DNA from: Chryseobacterium bernardetii
Lineage (GTDB): Bacteria; Bacteroidota; Bacteroidia; Flavobacteriales; Weeksellaceae
Direction of reading: 5' to 3'
Length of the DNA stretch: 64,000 nt
NCBI RefSeq assembly: GCF_003815975.1
Contig: NZ_CP033932.1
Location: forward strand, 4,445,501 to 4,509,500
The position numbers and the translations under genes were made by a program. Every line of letters starts with the position of its first letter. The first letter of the stretch is position 1. This document shows positions 34,581-43,061 of this stretch, piece by piece. The notes below the pieces were generated by a model. That model made no database searches. It was not told the origin of the DNA and was given only the letters and a program-made list of their open reading frames with translations.

Positions 34581-35357
34581 TTAAAATGTAAATTCTATAG
34601 TAATTCCTTTCCTGGTTTCGCTTTCTATCTTCAATGTACCATTGATAAGTTCTACTCTGCTTCTTATGTTCCGTAATCCCAATCCTCCTTTCAGAACGTC
34701 TTCATTGAGATTGAATCCTTTACCATTATCCTTATAGATACATGTATTTTTTCCATCCTTTCCTTTAAATATGATATCAATATGAGTACTTTCCCCGTGT
34801 TTTATAGAATTATTAATTAATTCCTGAAGTATCCTAAAGATATGCAAATTTTTTTCATCCTCAGCTTTTGCAAAATAAAGGCTGTTGGCATAAGAGATCT
34901 GTACGGCTTTAGACATGTTAATTTCTGAGCACAATGCATCTATGGCTGCATGTAACCCAAATTTCTCAAGAATGGGAGGAAGCAGGTCATGTGAGATCTG
35001 CCTGGCGCTTTCTGCTGTGGTATTTACCAGACTGATAATTTTGTTTTTCAGTTCACTATATTCCTCTCTCGTTAAATTATCAAAATCCAACAGATGGATA
35101 TTTAAAGAGACTACACTTAATTTTGAACTGATATCATCATGGAGATCCTGGGCAATCCGTAATCGTTCTTTTTCCTGGGAACTGATAATGGCATGGGTAA
35201 GGTCTTTCTCATACCTGAGTTCCAGTTCTTTTTTCTGAAGAAGGTTTTTCGTTATTTTTTTATTTGAAAAATAATAGAATATGACCAGCGTAACTGCCAG
35301 CAGGGTAAAAGCCAGAAAGGTATAGACTATAGTGGAAATAATTGTATTTTCATTCAT
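34581..35357 (-). CDS. Sensor histidine kinase (HisKA_3 type)
   Basis: A 258-residue kinase with one N-terminal transmembrane helix (7-30) and no periplasmic sensor domain. The dimerisation segment 'EKERLRIAQDLHDDISSKLS' carries the phospho-acceptor His73. The ATPase domain shows the N box 'LQELINNSIKHGE' (about 186-198), G1 'DNGKGFNL' and G2 'GGLGLRNIRSR'. With so little outside the membrane the signal must come from the membrane or another protein, and the 210-residue membrane protein encoded just upstream is the natural candidate. It is followed by its regulator in the same operon. Confidence 0.93.
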   Translation of the reverse strand: MNENTIISTIVYTFLAFTLLAVTLVIFYYFSNKKITKNLLQKKELELRYEKDLTHAIISSQEKERLRIAQDLHDDISSKLSVVSLNIHLLDFDNLTREEYSELKNKIISLVNTTAESARQISHDLLPPILEKFGLHAAIDALCSEINMSKAVQISYANSLYFAKAEDEKNLHIFRILQELINNSIKHGESTHIDIIFKGKDGKNTCIYKDNGKGFNLNEDVLKGGLGLRNIRSRVELINGTLKIESETRKGITIEFTF

Positions 35358-35378
35358 GTTGTAAGGTCATAACAGTTG

Positions 35379-36011
35379 TTACACATTTTTTCTGCGGGAA
35401 AAGAAATACTCTGCAAAAATAAAAAGCTGATACACGATAAACATCACCACATTAAAAACCCAGATTTCTTTGTGAAGATTGGTATTCATTACTGTATACA
35501 GATTTCCGGATAAGAAGATTACGGTACTGCTTATCAGATACAGCAGAAGCCCAAGGCTTATATAATTGTATTTTTTTTCAGTATCCAATATATTGTATAA
35601 ATGAAACAGGGCCAAAATAATAAGAGAATAGGAAGTGACAAATATTTCAAATAAATTGAATACATAATATTTCTCCGGATCTATTATATACTGCACGATC
35701 AGAACCGTAGGAATCATTATTAAAAGGAATCGTGCTATATTTTTTTGATATTTTTCAGTTAAAATTTCATGGAAAAAAAGTCCCAGCAACACAAACTGAA
35801 TAATCAGATAATAATGAGAAAAAAACAAATTATTGATCTTCTGATAATTCAATACATAAAATACGATTTCACAAATTAATATCCATGCCAGATAGCTTAT
35901 AAAAAATGTATAGGCTCTTCCTGAATGAAAAAAGCCTACACAGTATACTGCCAGATTGATCAGCAGAATGCCCTTTCCAATTAATGACAATATTTCAATC
36001 CAATGATCCAA
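35379..36011 (-). CDS. Integral membrane protein of the two-component operon (unknown family)
   Basis: A 210-residue, strongly hydrophobic protein with six or seven helices by eye (about 10-27, 32-52, 64-84, 92-110, 118-138, 147-167, 176-200) and a basic C-terminus 'EYFFSRRKNV'. I do not recognise a named family. It lies 21 bp upstream of the minimal histidine kinase on the same strand, and similar unnamed 6-7 helix proteins often precede such kinases in Flavobacteriia. An input or scaffold role is inference. Confidence 0.65.
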   Translation of the reverse strand: MDHWIEILSLIGKGILLINLAVYCVGFFHSGRAYTFFISYLAWILICEIVFYVLNYQKINNLFFSHYYLIIQFVLLGLFFHEILTEKYQKNIARFLLIMIPTVLIVQYIIDPEKYYVFNLFEIFVTSYSLIILALFHLYNILDTEKKYNYISLGLLLYLISSTVIFLSGNLYTVMNTNLHKEIWVFNVVMFIVYQLFIFAEYFFSRRKNV

Positions 36012-36028
36012 TGATCTTCAGTTTTAGA

Positions 36029-36355
36029 TTACTGCTCCCACCATACTACTTTTGAGCATACGCTTGGGCATGGTGTCGTCATATCATAAATATAATCTCC
36101 GTTACTGTAATCCACAATATCATTTCCGTCGTCATCTACTCCTACCAGAAGAAATTTAAATACTCCTTCGTCATTAATTGCGTTGTAACCCCGGTAATTT
36201 TTAAACCCTTTATCATTATAAAAAATGTCAAACGCATCTTTTGAAGGAATCATGTGCGCTTTTATTTCAACCCCTGAAGTTAATTCTTTTAGCTGCCATC
36301 TCTTGGTCCATCTGATGGCATCTTCTAATGATACGGCATTTTTAGGTAATTCCAT
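36029..36355 (-). CDS. Hypothetical protein, 108 residues
   Basis: Not recognised. A soluble, slightly acidic protein with no signal peptide. 'SLEDAIRWTKRWQLKE' (10-25) looks like a helix, 'RGYNAINDEGVFKFLLVGVDDDGNDIVDY' (54-82) like a strand pair with an acidic loop, and the C-terminus has two cysteines close to tryptophans ('TTPCPSVCSKVVWWEQ'). The N-terminal 'AVSLEDAIRWTKRW' recurs in my memory in Bacteroidota hypothetical proteins, but no function is attached. It ends 17 bp before the membrane-protein gene starts. Confidence 0.55.
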   Translation of the reverse strand: MELPKNAVSLEDAIRWTKRWQLKELTSGVEIKAHMIPSKDAFDIFYNDKGFKNYRGYNAINDEGVFKFLLVGVDDDGNDIVDYSNGDYIYDMTTPCPSVCSKVVWWEQ

Positions 36356-36494
36356 AGTTATTGGTTTTAAATGTTATAGGTTTTGTACAAAATGAAGTTA
36401 TGAAAAAAACAAATTATATGGTCAAAATAAACTTATTTTATTTCAATCGTAACAATCTCATTTGTCTTTTTCAAAAATAAAGCAATATGAATAA

Positions 36495-36692
36495 TCAAAA
36501 GCGCGTATTTCTACCTGTTTTACAATTCAGATTTTAATACGCTGTTTCCACCTATATGACCAATCCGGAAAACTTGTAAAATCAAAAGAAGTTGTCAGAG
36601 GTGAAAATAAGATTGATATCAGCGAACTTCCTGATGGAGCTTACCTGATGAAAACCGAATCAGAAAGCTATAAAATCATTAAAAAGAATTAA
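36495..36692 (+). pseudogene. Orphan type IX secretion C-terminal sorting domain (gene remnant)
   Basis: One plus-strand frame, open from 36495 but lacking a usable start codon, ends with 'LYDQSGKLVKSKEVVRGENK', 'DISELPDGAYLMKTES' and 'SYKIIKKN' before the TAA at 36690-36692. That is a textbook type A T9SS sorting domain (G-K-L-V-K, L-P-x-G-x-Y, K-I-I-K-x end), normally the last 70-80 residues of a large secreted protein. The cargo domain is gone, and a short ATG-initiated frame (36487) stops after 16 codons. A terminator follows at once, as behind an intact gene. Confidence 0.75.
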
Positions 36693-36726
36693 TCTTATTC
36701 GATAGAAACAATTACAGCAGATATTG

Positions 36727-36765
36727 AAAAAACCGGCAGAAATCTGCCGGTTCTTTTATTTTTTG
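36727..36765 (+). terminator. Terminator behind the T9SS-tail remnant
   Basis: AACCGGCAGA (36731-36740) and TCTGCCGGTT (36743-36752) form a perfect 10 bp stem followed by CTTTTATTTTTT. The next 110 bp hold nothing further. Confidence 0.85.
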
Positions 36766-36883
36766 AAAATCAGTTTCTAGAGATACTATTATATTTACAA
36801 GTACTTTTTAACATTTAAGCCATTAAGTCAAAATCTTTAATGCTGAAAACCTGTAGGTTTCATTGGGATCACTACCAGTGTTA

Positions 36884-37255
36884 TTATCTATGCTGATCGA
36901 TCAGGATCATATTTCCATCCGGATCTTTCAGATAGATATGCTCCGGTCCTGAAGTGGTTTCGTCAGCTTCCTTATCAATCTCTACTCCACCCTCCTTTAA
37001 ACGTTTCTGAATTTCACGTACATCGTCAAAAGATTCCAGATTTTGGGCATTCTCGTCCCATCCCGGATTAAAGGTCAGCATATTCCTATCAAACATAGCC
37101 TGAAACAGACCTATCAAAGTAGTTCCGTTTTTCATGATCAGATAATTTTGTTCTGTAGCTCCAGCCATAACAGCAAACCCCAGTTTTTCATAAAAATCTT
37201 TGGATTTCTGAAGATCTTTTACACTTAGGCTGATTGAAAATGCTCCTAATTTCAT
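36884..37255 (-). CDS. VOC (glyoxalase-like) family protein
   Basis: A 123-residue protein with the paired beta-alpha-beta-beta-beta units of the VOC fold: 'FSISLSVKDLQKSKDFYEKLGFAV' (6-29) and 'PEHIYLKDPDGNMILIDQHR' (104-123), where the D-P-D-G-N turn is characteristic. Metal ligands cannot be assigned with confidence. Substrate unknown. Not related closely to the other VOC gene at 28.6 kb. Downstream of the DUF1569 and hypothetical genes in the same direction. Confidence 0.83.
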   Translation of the reverse strand: MKLGAFSISLSVKDLQKSKDFYEKLGFAVMAGATEQNYLIMKNGTTLIGLFQAMFDRNMLTFNPGWDENAQNLESFDDVREIQKRLKEGGVEIDKEADETTSGPEHIYLKDPDGNMILIDQHR

Positions 37256-37284
37256 ATGTTTTTAATGGTGAAGATTTTTTAGAA

Positions 37285-37755
37285 TTATTGATTTTTCAGG
37301 TGCGTTTTGAAAGTCAAGCTTCCGTCATAACTTTTCCAGTCACCGATCAGTTCAATATATTGCCCCTCAACTTTCTCTGTTTTCCTGTTCCATTTAAAAT
37401 TATAGACAAATCGTCCTTTAAAAATTCCAGAATGCTTTCCCTTATTCTCTTCCGCCAGTTCGTATTCTCCAAATACGGTTCCCTGCTTTTTAGCATCCTT
37501 ATACTTTGAAATGGTTATGGTTCCTTCAAATTTGGCATAATGGGTATCTACAAGAGAATATCCTGAAACAAAATATTCCTGGTCATTCTTTTTATTCTGT
37601 TCAGAAATATTGATTTTAAGCTTCAGTTCCTGTCCTTTATTTCCAATGGTTCCAATATAAGGCTTACTGTTGTTCAGCCAAGTATTTGAAATATCAGGCA
37701 TCTGCGCCAACATGCAATTGGCTGCCAGAATGAAGAGCAATAAAAGTTTTTTCAT
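37285..37755 (-). CDS. Small exported protein of unknown function
   Basis: A 156-residue protein with a signal peptide (MKKLLLLFILAANCMLAQ). The mature part is strand-rich: 'KPYIGTIGNKGQELKLKINISEQ', 'YFVSGYSLVDTHYAKFEGTITIS', 'GTVFGEYELAEENKGKHSGIFKGRFVYNF' and 'QYIELIGDWKSYDGSLTFKTHL'. This looks like a beta-barrel or lipocalin-like single domain but no family is recognised. It begins 10 bp after the DUF1569 gene and precedes the VOC gene by 29 bp, so the three are likely one operon. Confidence 0.6.
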   Translation of the reverse strand: MKKLLLLFILAANCMLAQMPDISNTWLNNSKPYIGTIGNKGQELKLKINISEQNKKNDQEYFVSGYSLVDTHYAKFEGTITISKYKDAKKQGTVFGEYELAEENKGKHSGIFKGRFVYNFKWNRKTEKVEGQYIELIGDWKSYDGSLTFKTHLKNQ

Positions 37756-37765
37756 ATTGTGATTT

Positions 37766-38221
37766 TTAAACTCCGAACTGAGCTAAGTGGTGGTTCAAAT
37801 GTTTTGCAAACATATTGTTCCACTCGTGGGCCTTTAATTTTCCGAAGGAGAAAGATTCTTTACCATCGAAAGCCTCTGCTCCCAATTGCTGGGTTTTTTG
37901 GATAAAACCGATCAGTCTTCTTTTTTCTTCTTCAAAATTTTTTCTTCCCGATATTAAAAACTGAGGAGCTGTAGGGGAATCTTTAGGATAAGCTTTTTCA
38001 CCCACCACTTTAGGTTTTACAAAAGTCTTCAAAATAAACTTTGCAATAGATCCAGGCTTTTTATGCTTTTCCGGCTCATATACCATTTCATATGTAATAC
38101 AGCAGTGTGCCAGCATCTGATCCACTGTCATTTTCCCCCATAAACCATGCGTATCTTCCACCAGCCTGTTTATCCTGTCAATATAGTTTTGAGCGTCTTT
38201 TGCGTCAAATACATTTTCCAT
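37766..38221 (-). CDS. DUF1569 / DinB-like protein
   Basis: A 151-residue four-helix-bundle protein. 'GKMTVDQMLAHCCITYEMVYEP' (about 30-51) supplies the first conserved His and 'NNMFAKHLNHHLAQFGV' (135-151) the last two, matching the metal-binding triad of the DinB/YfiT-like superfamily and DUF1569 in particular. Such proteins are putative thiol-dependent transferases or hydrolases. First gene of a probable three-gene unit with the exported protein and VOC protein. Confidence 0.8.
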   Translation of the reverse strand: MENVFDAKDAQNYIDRINRLVEDTHGLWGKMTVDQMLAHCCITYEMVYEPEKHKKPGSIAKFILKTFVKPKVVGEKAYPKDSPTAPQFLISGRKNFEEEKRRLIGFIQKTQQLGAEAFDGKESFSFGKLKAHEWNNMFAKHLNHHLAQFGV

Positions 38222-38317
38222 ATACGATCTGTTTTTACTACAGACAAATATATCAGTTTTTTTGTTTGATTTTTATGGTGGGAGAATTTTTTGTTGGGGG
38301 CTCAGGTTTGATATAAT

Positions 38318-39526
38318 TTATTCAGGTTCTTCTTCAGAAACATTATCCACAGTAATTTCCTGCGGAGCAGCCTTCTTAAAAATAAACCAAAGCTTAATTT
38401 TCAAAGCAACCCATCCTATGATGGCATAAACAACTAAAAGAATACTTAAGTGTTTCAGGTATGGAAAAGTAAGTTCTACTGATCCTTTCTGAATTAAAAG
38501 AATTTTAAAAGCCTGTAAAAACGGAGTTAATGGGATAATGTTGGCAATAAACTGAACAAATGCCGGCATTGCACTTAAAGGCCACGTAAATCCACTGATG
38601 ATAAATGCCGGTGATGCAATGACCATAAGAATCTGTGTTGCCTTCAGAGCATCCGGGATCAATATACTGATGAATACTCCGAGGAATGATACCGAACCCA
38701 CAAAAACAGCTGTCAGAAGGATAAAATTAAGTATCCCTTCCGGCATCGGAACCCTGAAGATCATGTGCATGAAGTAGTAAATACTTACAATAAGGATAGA
38801 AAATATCCAGATTGGAATTACCTTAATCAGCATGGTTGGGAACGCCCATTTCTTCATTTTCACATATTCTTTTACAAAAGATCCTCTTTGGAATTCTGCT
38901 GCAAAACTTACCGCCATTGCCAGTAAAATAACCTGCTGCAGAACTACAGCCAACATCGCCGGCCACATAAAGATCAGGTAGTTCCCGGTAGTATTGAACA
39001 GGGTGATATAATTGGCTTTGAAGGGTTCATATTGTGTAGCAGCTTTTGCTGCAGGCATTCCGGCTTTCTGTAACGCTTTGATAGATGCTCCGGCAGAGAA
39101 TGTCCCTATGGTAAGCTGAAGCGCTTTGGAAGCAAAATTGGCTGTTAAAACGTTTCCTGTATTGATGTAGACATTCAGTTCAGGATATTTCTTCTGAAGC
39201 ATGTCGCCTTCAAAACGGGATGGAATAATCACCACTGCTGCTGCTTCATGCCGGATTACTTCATCTTTTATACTCCGAGGCTCCTGGATATATCTGATGA
39301 TCTTAATACTCTTATTATCATCCAACATTTCTGTTAACTGGTTAGACAAAGGAGTATTATCCCTGTCTACTACCAATACAGGAGTATTTTCAACTTTTCC
39401 GCTTTGGTAAACAAACCCCAGCAATGTGGCATAAAAGACCGGTGCCACAAAAAACACTGTTCTTAAGGTTGAATTGCTGATAAAAAGCTTGAATTCGCGT
39501 TTTAAAAGGCGGAAAAATTCTTTCAT
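38318..39526 (-). CDS. ABC-2 type multidrug exporter permease (YhhJ/YbhR-like)
   Basis: A 402-residue inner-membrane permease. One helix near 20-38 is followed by a long periplasmic domain (about 40-180), then a cluster of five helices (185-375), the ABC-2 topology. 'VVDRDNTPLSNQLTEML' and 'SRFEGDMLQKKYPELNVYINTGN' are typical of the extracytoplasmic part, 'PFLQAFKILLIQKGS' of the C-terminal side. It is the last gene of a unit with the HlyD and TolC genes. No ATP-binding subunit is encoded in the operon, so the ATPase must come from elsewhere. Confidence 0.9.
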   Translation of the reverse strand: MKEFFRLLKREFKLFISNSTLRTVFFVAPVFYATLLGFVYQSGKVENTPVLVVDRDNTPLSNQLTEMLDDNKSIKIIRYIQEPRSIKDEVIRHEAAAVVIIPSRFEGDMLQKKYPELNVYINTGNVLTANFASKALQLTIGTFSAGASIKALQKAGMPAAKAATQYEPFKANYITLFNTTGNYLIFMWPAMLAVVLQQVILLAMAVSFAAEFQRGSFVKEYVKMKKWAFPTMLIKVIPIWIFSILIVSIYYFMHMIFRVPMPEGILNFILLTAVFVGSVSFLGVFISILIPDALKATQILMVIASPAFIISGFTWPLSAMPAFVQFIANIIPLTPFLQAFKILLIQKGSVELTFPYLKHLSILLVVYAIIGWVALKIKLWFIFKKAAPQEITVDNVSEEEPE

Positions 39527-39602
39527 CTGTATAATTTAATATTTAAGCAACCAGACGGAATACTCTATGTACTGAGGATAGCCGCCCTGTTTCATTTCGT
39601 TA

Positions 39603-40562
39603 TTATTTCAGGATCACATTGGCATTTACCAAAAGGCTTTTAGCCTTATTCATGTCCGTTGGTTTTACTTTAATTTCGTAGATGGCATCCTGTAGTTGAT
39701 AATCAGGGTAAGCTGTGGTAATATCTGCATATCTCGTCAGTTGCTTGATGTAAACAATAGTTCCCTGCAGGTTTTCTTTGTTGTAAACTACCTGCATATT
39801 CACATTCTGGCCTTTTTTATATTTTGCAATGGCACTTTCAGGAACGGTGAATCTGAAGTAAGTACTTTCAGGAATATATCCGTTGAACAAAGCAAATCCT
39901 GCTGTGGCTAACTCACCAGTATTTAAGCTGATGGTTTCAATTTCCATATCATTGGTCGCGATGATATATCTTTCTGAATAAGCTACATTGGCTTCCTGTA
40001 ATGCTCCTTTTGCCTGGGAAGCCTGCCCTGCTGCCATTTCCACTTTTTCAAAACGGGTTCCCCTGTTCACATCATCCAATTCTGCCACTACAGCATCATA
40101 CTGGGCTTTTGCTCCCTGAAGCTTGGCATATACTTCATCGTGCGCCTGTGGAGACATCAAGCTGTCCCGGAACATATTATTGGCTCTCCTGTAGGACTTC
40201 TGTGCAAACTCATATTGTTCTTTCAGTCCTTTATATTTGGCCTGAAGCTGTTTTAACTGATCGGGTGTAGCCCCGTTTTTAGCCATCTGTTCCTGAGCTG
40301 TTGCAGCATTTACTGCTCCCTGAGCCTGAGCAATTTTTGCAGAAACTTCAGGTACATCAAGCTGAGCCAGGGTATCTCCCTTTTTTACCGTCTGCCCTTC
40401 GGAAACGTATATTTTTAAAATCCTTCCGGTTACTTTTGGAGCAAATGAAATAACCTCTTTTTTGGTCTTCCCTTCAGGTTCTTTTATTTTTTCGTTTTTC
40501 TTATCACAACTTCCCAGTAAAAACAGAGAAGCAAAGACTATAGCTATATTTTTATGCATCAT
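39603..40562 (-). CDS. HlyD-family periplasmic adaptor lipoprotein of the exporter
   Basis: A 319-residue membrane-fusion protein with a lipobox ('LLGSC', Cys19). Half-lipoyl motifs 'GRILKIYVSEGQTVKKGDTLAQLDVPE' (49-75) and 'IETISLNTGELATAGFALF' flank a coiled-coil hairpin (about 80-185, rich in Ala/Gln/Lys). A beta-barrel region with 'FTVPESAIAKYKKGQNVNMQV' closes the protein. It bridges the inner-membrane permease and the TolC-like channel. It lies 8 bp after the TolC gene and 76 bp before the permease gene. Confidence 0.92.
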   Translation of the reverse strand: MMHKNIAIVFASLFLLGSCDKKNEKIKEPEGKTKKEVISFAPKVTGRILKIYVSEGQTVKKGDTLAQLDVPEVSAKIAQAQGAVNAATAQEQMAKNGATPDQLKQLQAKYKGLKEQYEFAQKSYRRANNMFRDSLMSPQAHDEVYAKLQGAKAQYDAVVAELDDVNRGTRFEKVEMAAGQASQAKGALQEANVAYSERYIIATNDMEIETISLNTGELATAGFALFNGYIPESTYFRFTVPESAIAKYKKGQNVNMQVVYNKENLQGTIVYIKQLTRYADITTAYPDYQLQDAIYEIKVKPTDMNKAKSLLVNANVILK

Positions 40563-40570
40563 TTTAATTT

Positions 40571-41989
40571 TTATGGGATTAAATAAAATTTGGTAATGTC
40601 CAGTTCCTGAGTAGACCTCATCAGTTCTATTCCTGCTCTTCTCTGGTTGAAAACTGCATTCTGATATTCCAGTTCTGCTGCTTCAAGATCATTTTCTGCA
40701 TCAATAAGCTGGGATGATTTACTCATTCCGTATCTGAATTCTTTTTCAGCCTGCACCAATGCATTTTTGGCCAATTCTTTTTCTTTAGCTTTTAAAGTGA
40801 TCTGTGCCGTAGCAATATCATAATTGGTCTGGTTATTGGCCAGATTCAATGATAATTTTTTCAATGCATCTTCTTTCTGATTCTGCAGGACCTCTTTACC
40901 AACCTTAGCGGTTTCTTCAGCATGTTTTCCTTCTTTCCCGTCAAAAATATCCCATTTAAAGCCTACTCCGGCTGTGATCAAAGGAAAAATATTTATATTA
41001 TTAGGGCTCCAATTCAGTTTTTTCCCTTCATATCCAAGTAACGGAACAGCAGGCACTACGTTTTCAGAGCTTTTGATACGGTTTCCGTACAATCCGATAT
41101 AGTATGCTGATGCCATCAACTGAACTTTTGGGATCATCCAGGTTTTTTCTGCCCTGATTTTATAGTCTGCAGCAGCAATTCCATGCTCAAGGGCACGAAC
41201 TTCAGCTCTCTGCTCTATTCCTTTTTCTGCAGCAAGAAGCTCTACAGGAGATAATACCGGATCTATCAATCTAAGACGTTCCCTGTTGATTCCTGTTAAA
41301 ATATAAAGCTGGGTAAGAAGCAGTTCTTTTTTTCCTTCATATTCCACTACTTTTGCATTTAAAGTAGCCTGGGCCAGTTCAATTTTCTTATGATCGTAAG
41401 GAGTAATAAGACCATATCCCAATGCTTTGTCTGCTGTTTTTTTGTTGATATCCAGCCTTTTTTTACTTTCATCCAACACTTTTTTCGACTGATGAATGAG
41501 TGCCAACTGGTCATATGCTTTAGAAATTGTGGCTACCACTTCATCTTTTGTTTTTTCCAACAGAATATCTTCAGACTTCTTTTTTTCTTCTACTGCTTTT
41601 TTCAGGTATTTAACTTTTCCTCCTGAATACAAAAGCATTTTGGCATCTGCTTTAGCAACGCCTGAGAATCCTGATACATTGAAGTTATTATTAAATGTTC
41701 CTTCGGGAATATTGATAAAAGGGGCCAGATTAATTTCGGGTGACGTAAGTCTTGCTGTTCCGTTAAGGTAACCTGCTTTACCGCTTACTTCCAAAGTGGG
41801 AAGAAAGATATCTTTCAACTTGTGTTCATCAAGATCGGTAAGTTTGTTTTGGGTAATCTGCATTTTCAGGTTCGAATCCCGAACCATTGCACTATCCAGA
41901 AGTTCTTTAAAATCCGGCGCAGACTGTGCCCAGCCAAAAGCAGGAAAAGCAAAAAAACTAAACGTAAAAATCAATAAATTGTTTTTCAT
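40571..41989 (-). CDS. TolC-family outer-membrane channel of the exporter
   Basis: A 472-residue protein with a signal peptide (1-21, cleaved after WAQ). Two long repeats of paired helices (about 40-230 and 260-460) match OEP/TolC, including 'LDLQ'-like heptads, 'GLITPYDHKKIELAQATLNAKVVEYEGKKELLLTQLYILTGI' in the first half and 'YGMSKSSQLIDAENDLEAAELEYQNAVFNQRRAGIELMRSTQEL' in the second. It forms the exit duct of the tripartite pump. First gene of the operon; a CAAATATA (minus TATATTTG) at 42005-42012 may be its -7 promoter element. Confidence 0.92.
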   Translation of the reverse strand: MKNNLLIFTFSFFAFPAFGWAQSAPDFKELLDSAMVRDSNLKMQITQNKLTDLDEHKLKDIFLPTLEVSGKAGYLNGTARLTSPEINLAPFINIPEGTFNNNFNVSGFSGVAKADAKMLLYSGGKVKYLKKAVEEKKKSEDILLEKTKDEVVATISKAYDQLALIHQSKKVLDESKKRLDINKKTADKALGYGLITPYDHKKIELAQATLNAKVVEYEGKKELLLTQLYILTGINRERLRLIDPVLSPVELLAAEKGIEQRAEVRALEHGIAAADYKIRAEKTWMIPKVQLMASAYYIGLYGNRIKSSENVVPAVPLLGYEGKKLNWSPNNINIFPLITAGVGFKWDIFDGKEGKHAEETAKVGKEVLQNQKEDALKKLSLNLANNQTNYDIATAQITLKAKEKELAKNALVQAEKEFRYGMSKSSQLIDAENDLEAAELEYQNAVFNQRRAGIELMRSTQELDITKFYLIP

Positions 41990-42300
41990 GGTTTATGTTT
42001 ATAACAAATATAATGCAAAAAATATTAAAATCTTCAATGATAATTCAACAAAACAGTGAATTTAAAATAAGTTTAAAATGTGTTTAAACATAAAAGTCTT
42101 TAAAATAATGTCTTATCAAAACCGTTTAAAAGTTAATTAAAAACTAAAAAAAATTGAAAAAAATTTTAACTCCACTTTTATCTCTCTTCTTTTAAGACCT
42201 TTTTTGTAGAAAACAAAGGCTATTAAGAGTTCTTAGTTAAAAATTCAAATAGATAAAACAGAACAATATTACTATTAATATGAGTTCGCATTCATGTAAT

Positions 42301-42960
42301 TCTAATTCTTTTAACGCAGGGATTACAAAAGGTTTTAACCAAAATGGAAAATATTTTCGGTCGCAAAGGCATTTCATTTAGCCAAGACTATTATTATTTT
42401 GATTCATTACTGAGTGAAACGTCTTTGCGGCCTTAAAAAATGAAGATTTCAGAAAAAACTTAGCAGGCATTGCGTTATAAAAAAGACTTCCTAGATAAGA
42501 ATTAAAGATAATATCAGTAAATATTATTAATCTGGGGTTTTGGTGAAGAAAACACTGATTCTTTAACGCAGGGATCACAAAAGGTTTTAACCAAAATGGA
42601 AAATATTTTTGTTCGCAAAGGCATTTCATTTAGCCAAGACTATTACTATTTTGATTCATTGCTGAGTGAAACGCCTTGTGGCTTAAAAAATGAAGATTTC
42701 AGAAAAAACTTAGCGGGCATTGCGTTATAAAAAAGACTTCCTAGATAAGAATTAAAGATAATATCAGTAAATATTATTAATCTGGGATTTTAGTGAAGAA
42801 AACACTGATTCTTTAACGCTGGGATCACAAAAGGGTTTAACCAAAATGGAAAATATTTTCGTTCGCAGAGGCATTTCATTCAGCTAAGATATTTACTGCT
42901 TCACTACTGAACGAAACACCCTAGCAATCTTAAAAAAATATGACCCATCCTGAAAAGACC
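42301..42960 (+). repeat. Tandem array of ~250 bp non-coding repeats (family A), about 2.6 units
   Basis: Three units begin with 'taacgc-gggat-acaaaagg-tttaaccaaaatgga' at 42312, 42564 and 42814, a period of 252 then 250 bp. Units 1 and 2 are nearly identical throughout; unit 3 keeps the first 90 bp closely and then drifts ('cactactgaacgaaacacc') and ends near 42960. Each unit carries 'aaaggcatttcattta', 'gctgagtgaaacg-ctt', 'aacttagc-ggcattgcgttat'. No frame is plausible as a gene. Diverged copies lie in opposite orientation at 532-690 and 752-826. The remaining stretch 41990-42300 shows only A/T-rich DNA. Confidence 0.85.
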
Positions 42961-43006
42961 TTGCGATTTATTGCGTTAAAATAATGTTATAAAAACATAT
43001 AAAAGC

Positions 43007-43038
43007 GAAAACTCCCCACATCACTGTGAGGAGTTTTC
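43007..43038 (-). terminator. Terminator of the macroglobulin-ecotin operon
   Basis: GAAAACTCC (43007-43015) and GGAGTTTTC (43030-43038) pair, with an inner CAC/GTG helix in the loop. It lies 24 bp beyond the ecotin stop. On the minus strand the closing stem arm ends in TTTTC. Confidence 0.75.
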
Positions 43039-43061
43039 TGTTTATAATAAGCTTGCAAATT

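Noticed and set aside
42378..42629. An 83-residue minus-strand open frame
   Set aside because: It lies wholly inside the tandem repeat units, is disrupted in the neighbouring unit and has no family likeness; a chance frame in repeats.
42301..42960. CRISPR array
   Set aside because: The repeats are about 250 bp long with no alternating short repeats and unique spacers, and no cas genes are nearby.
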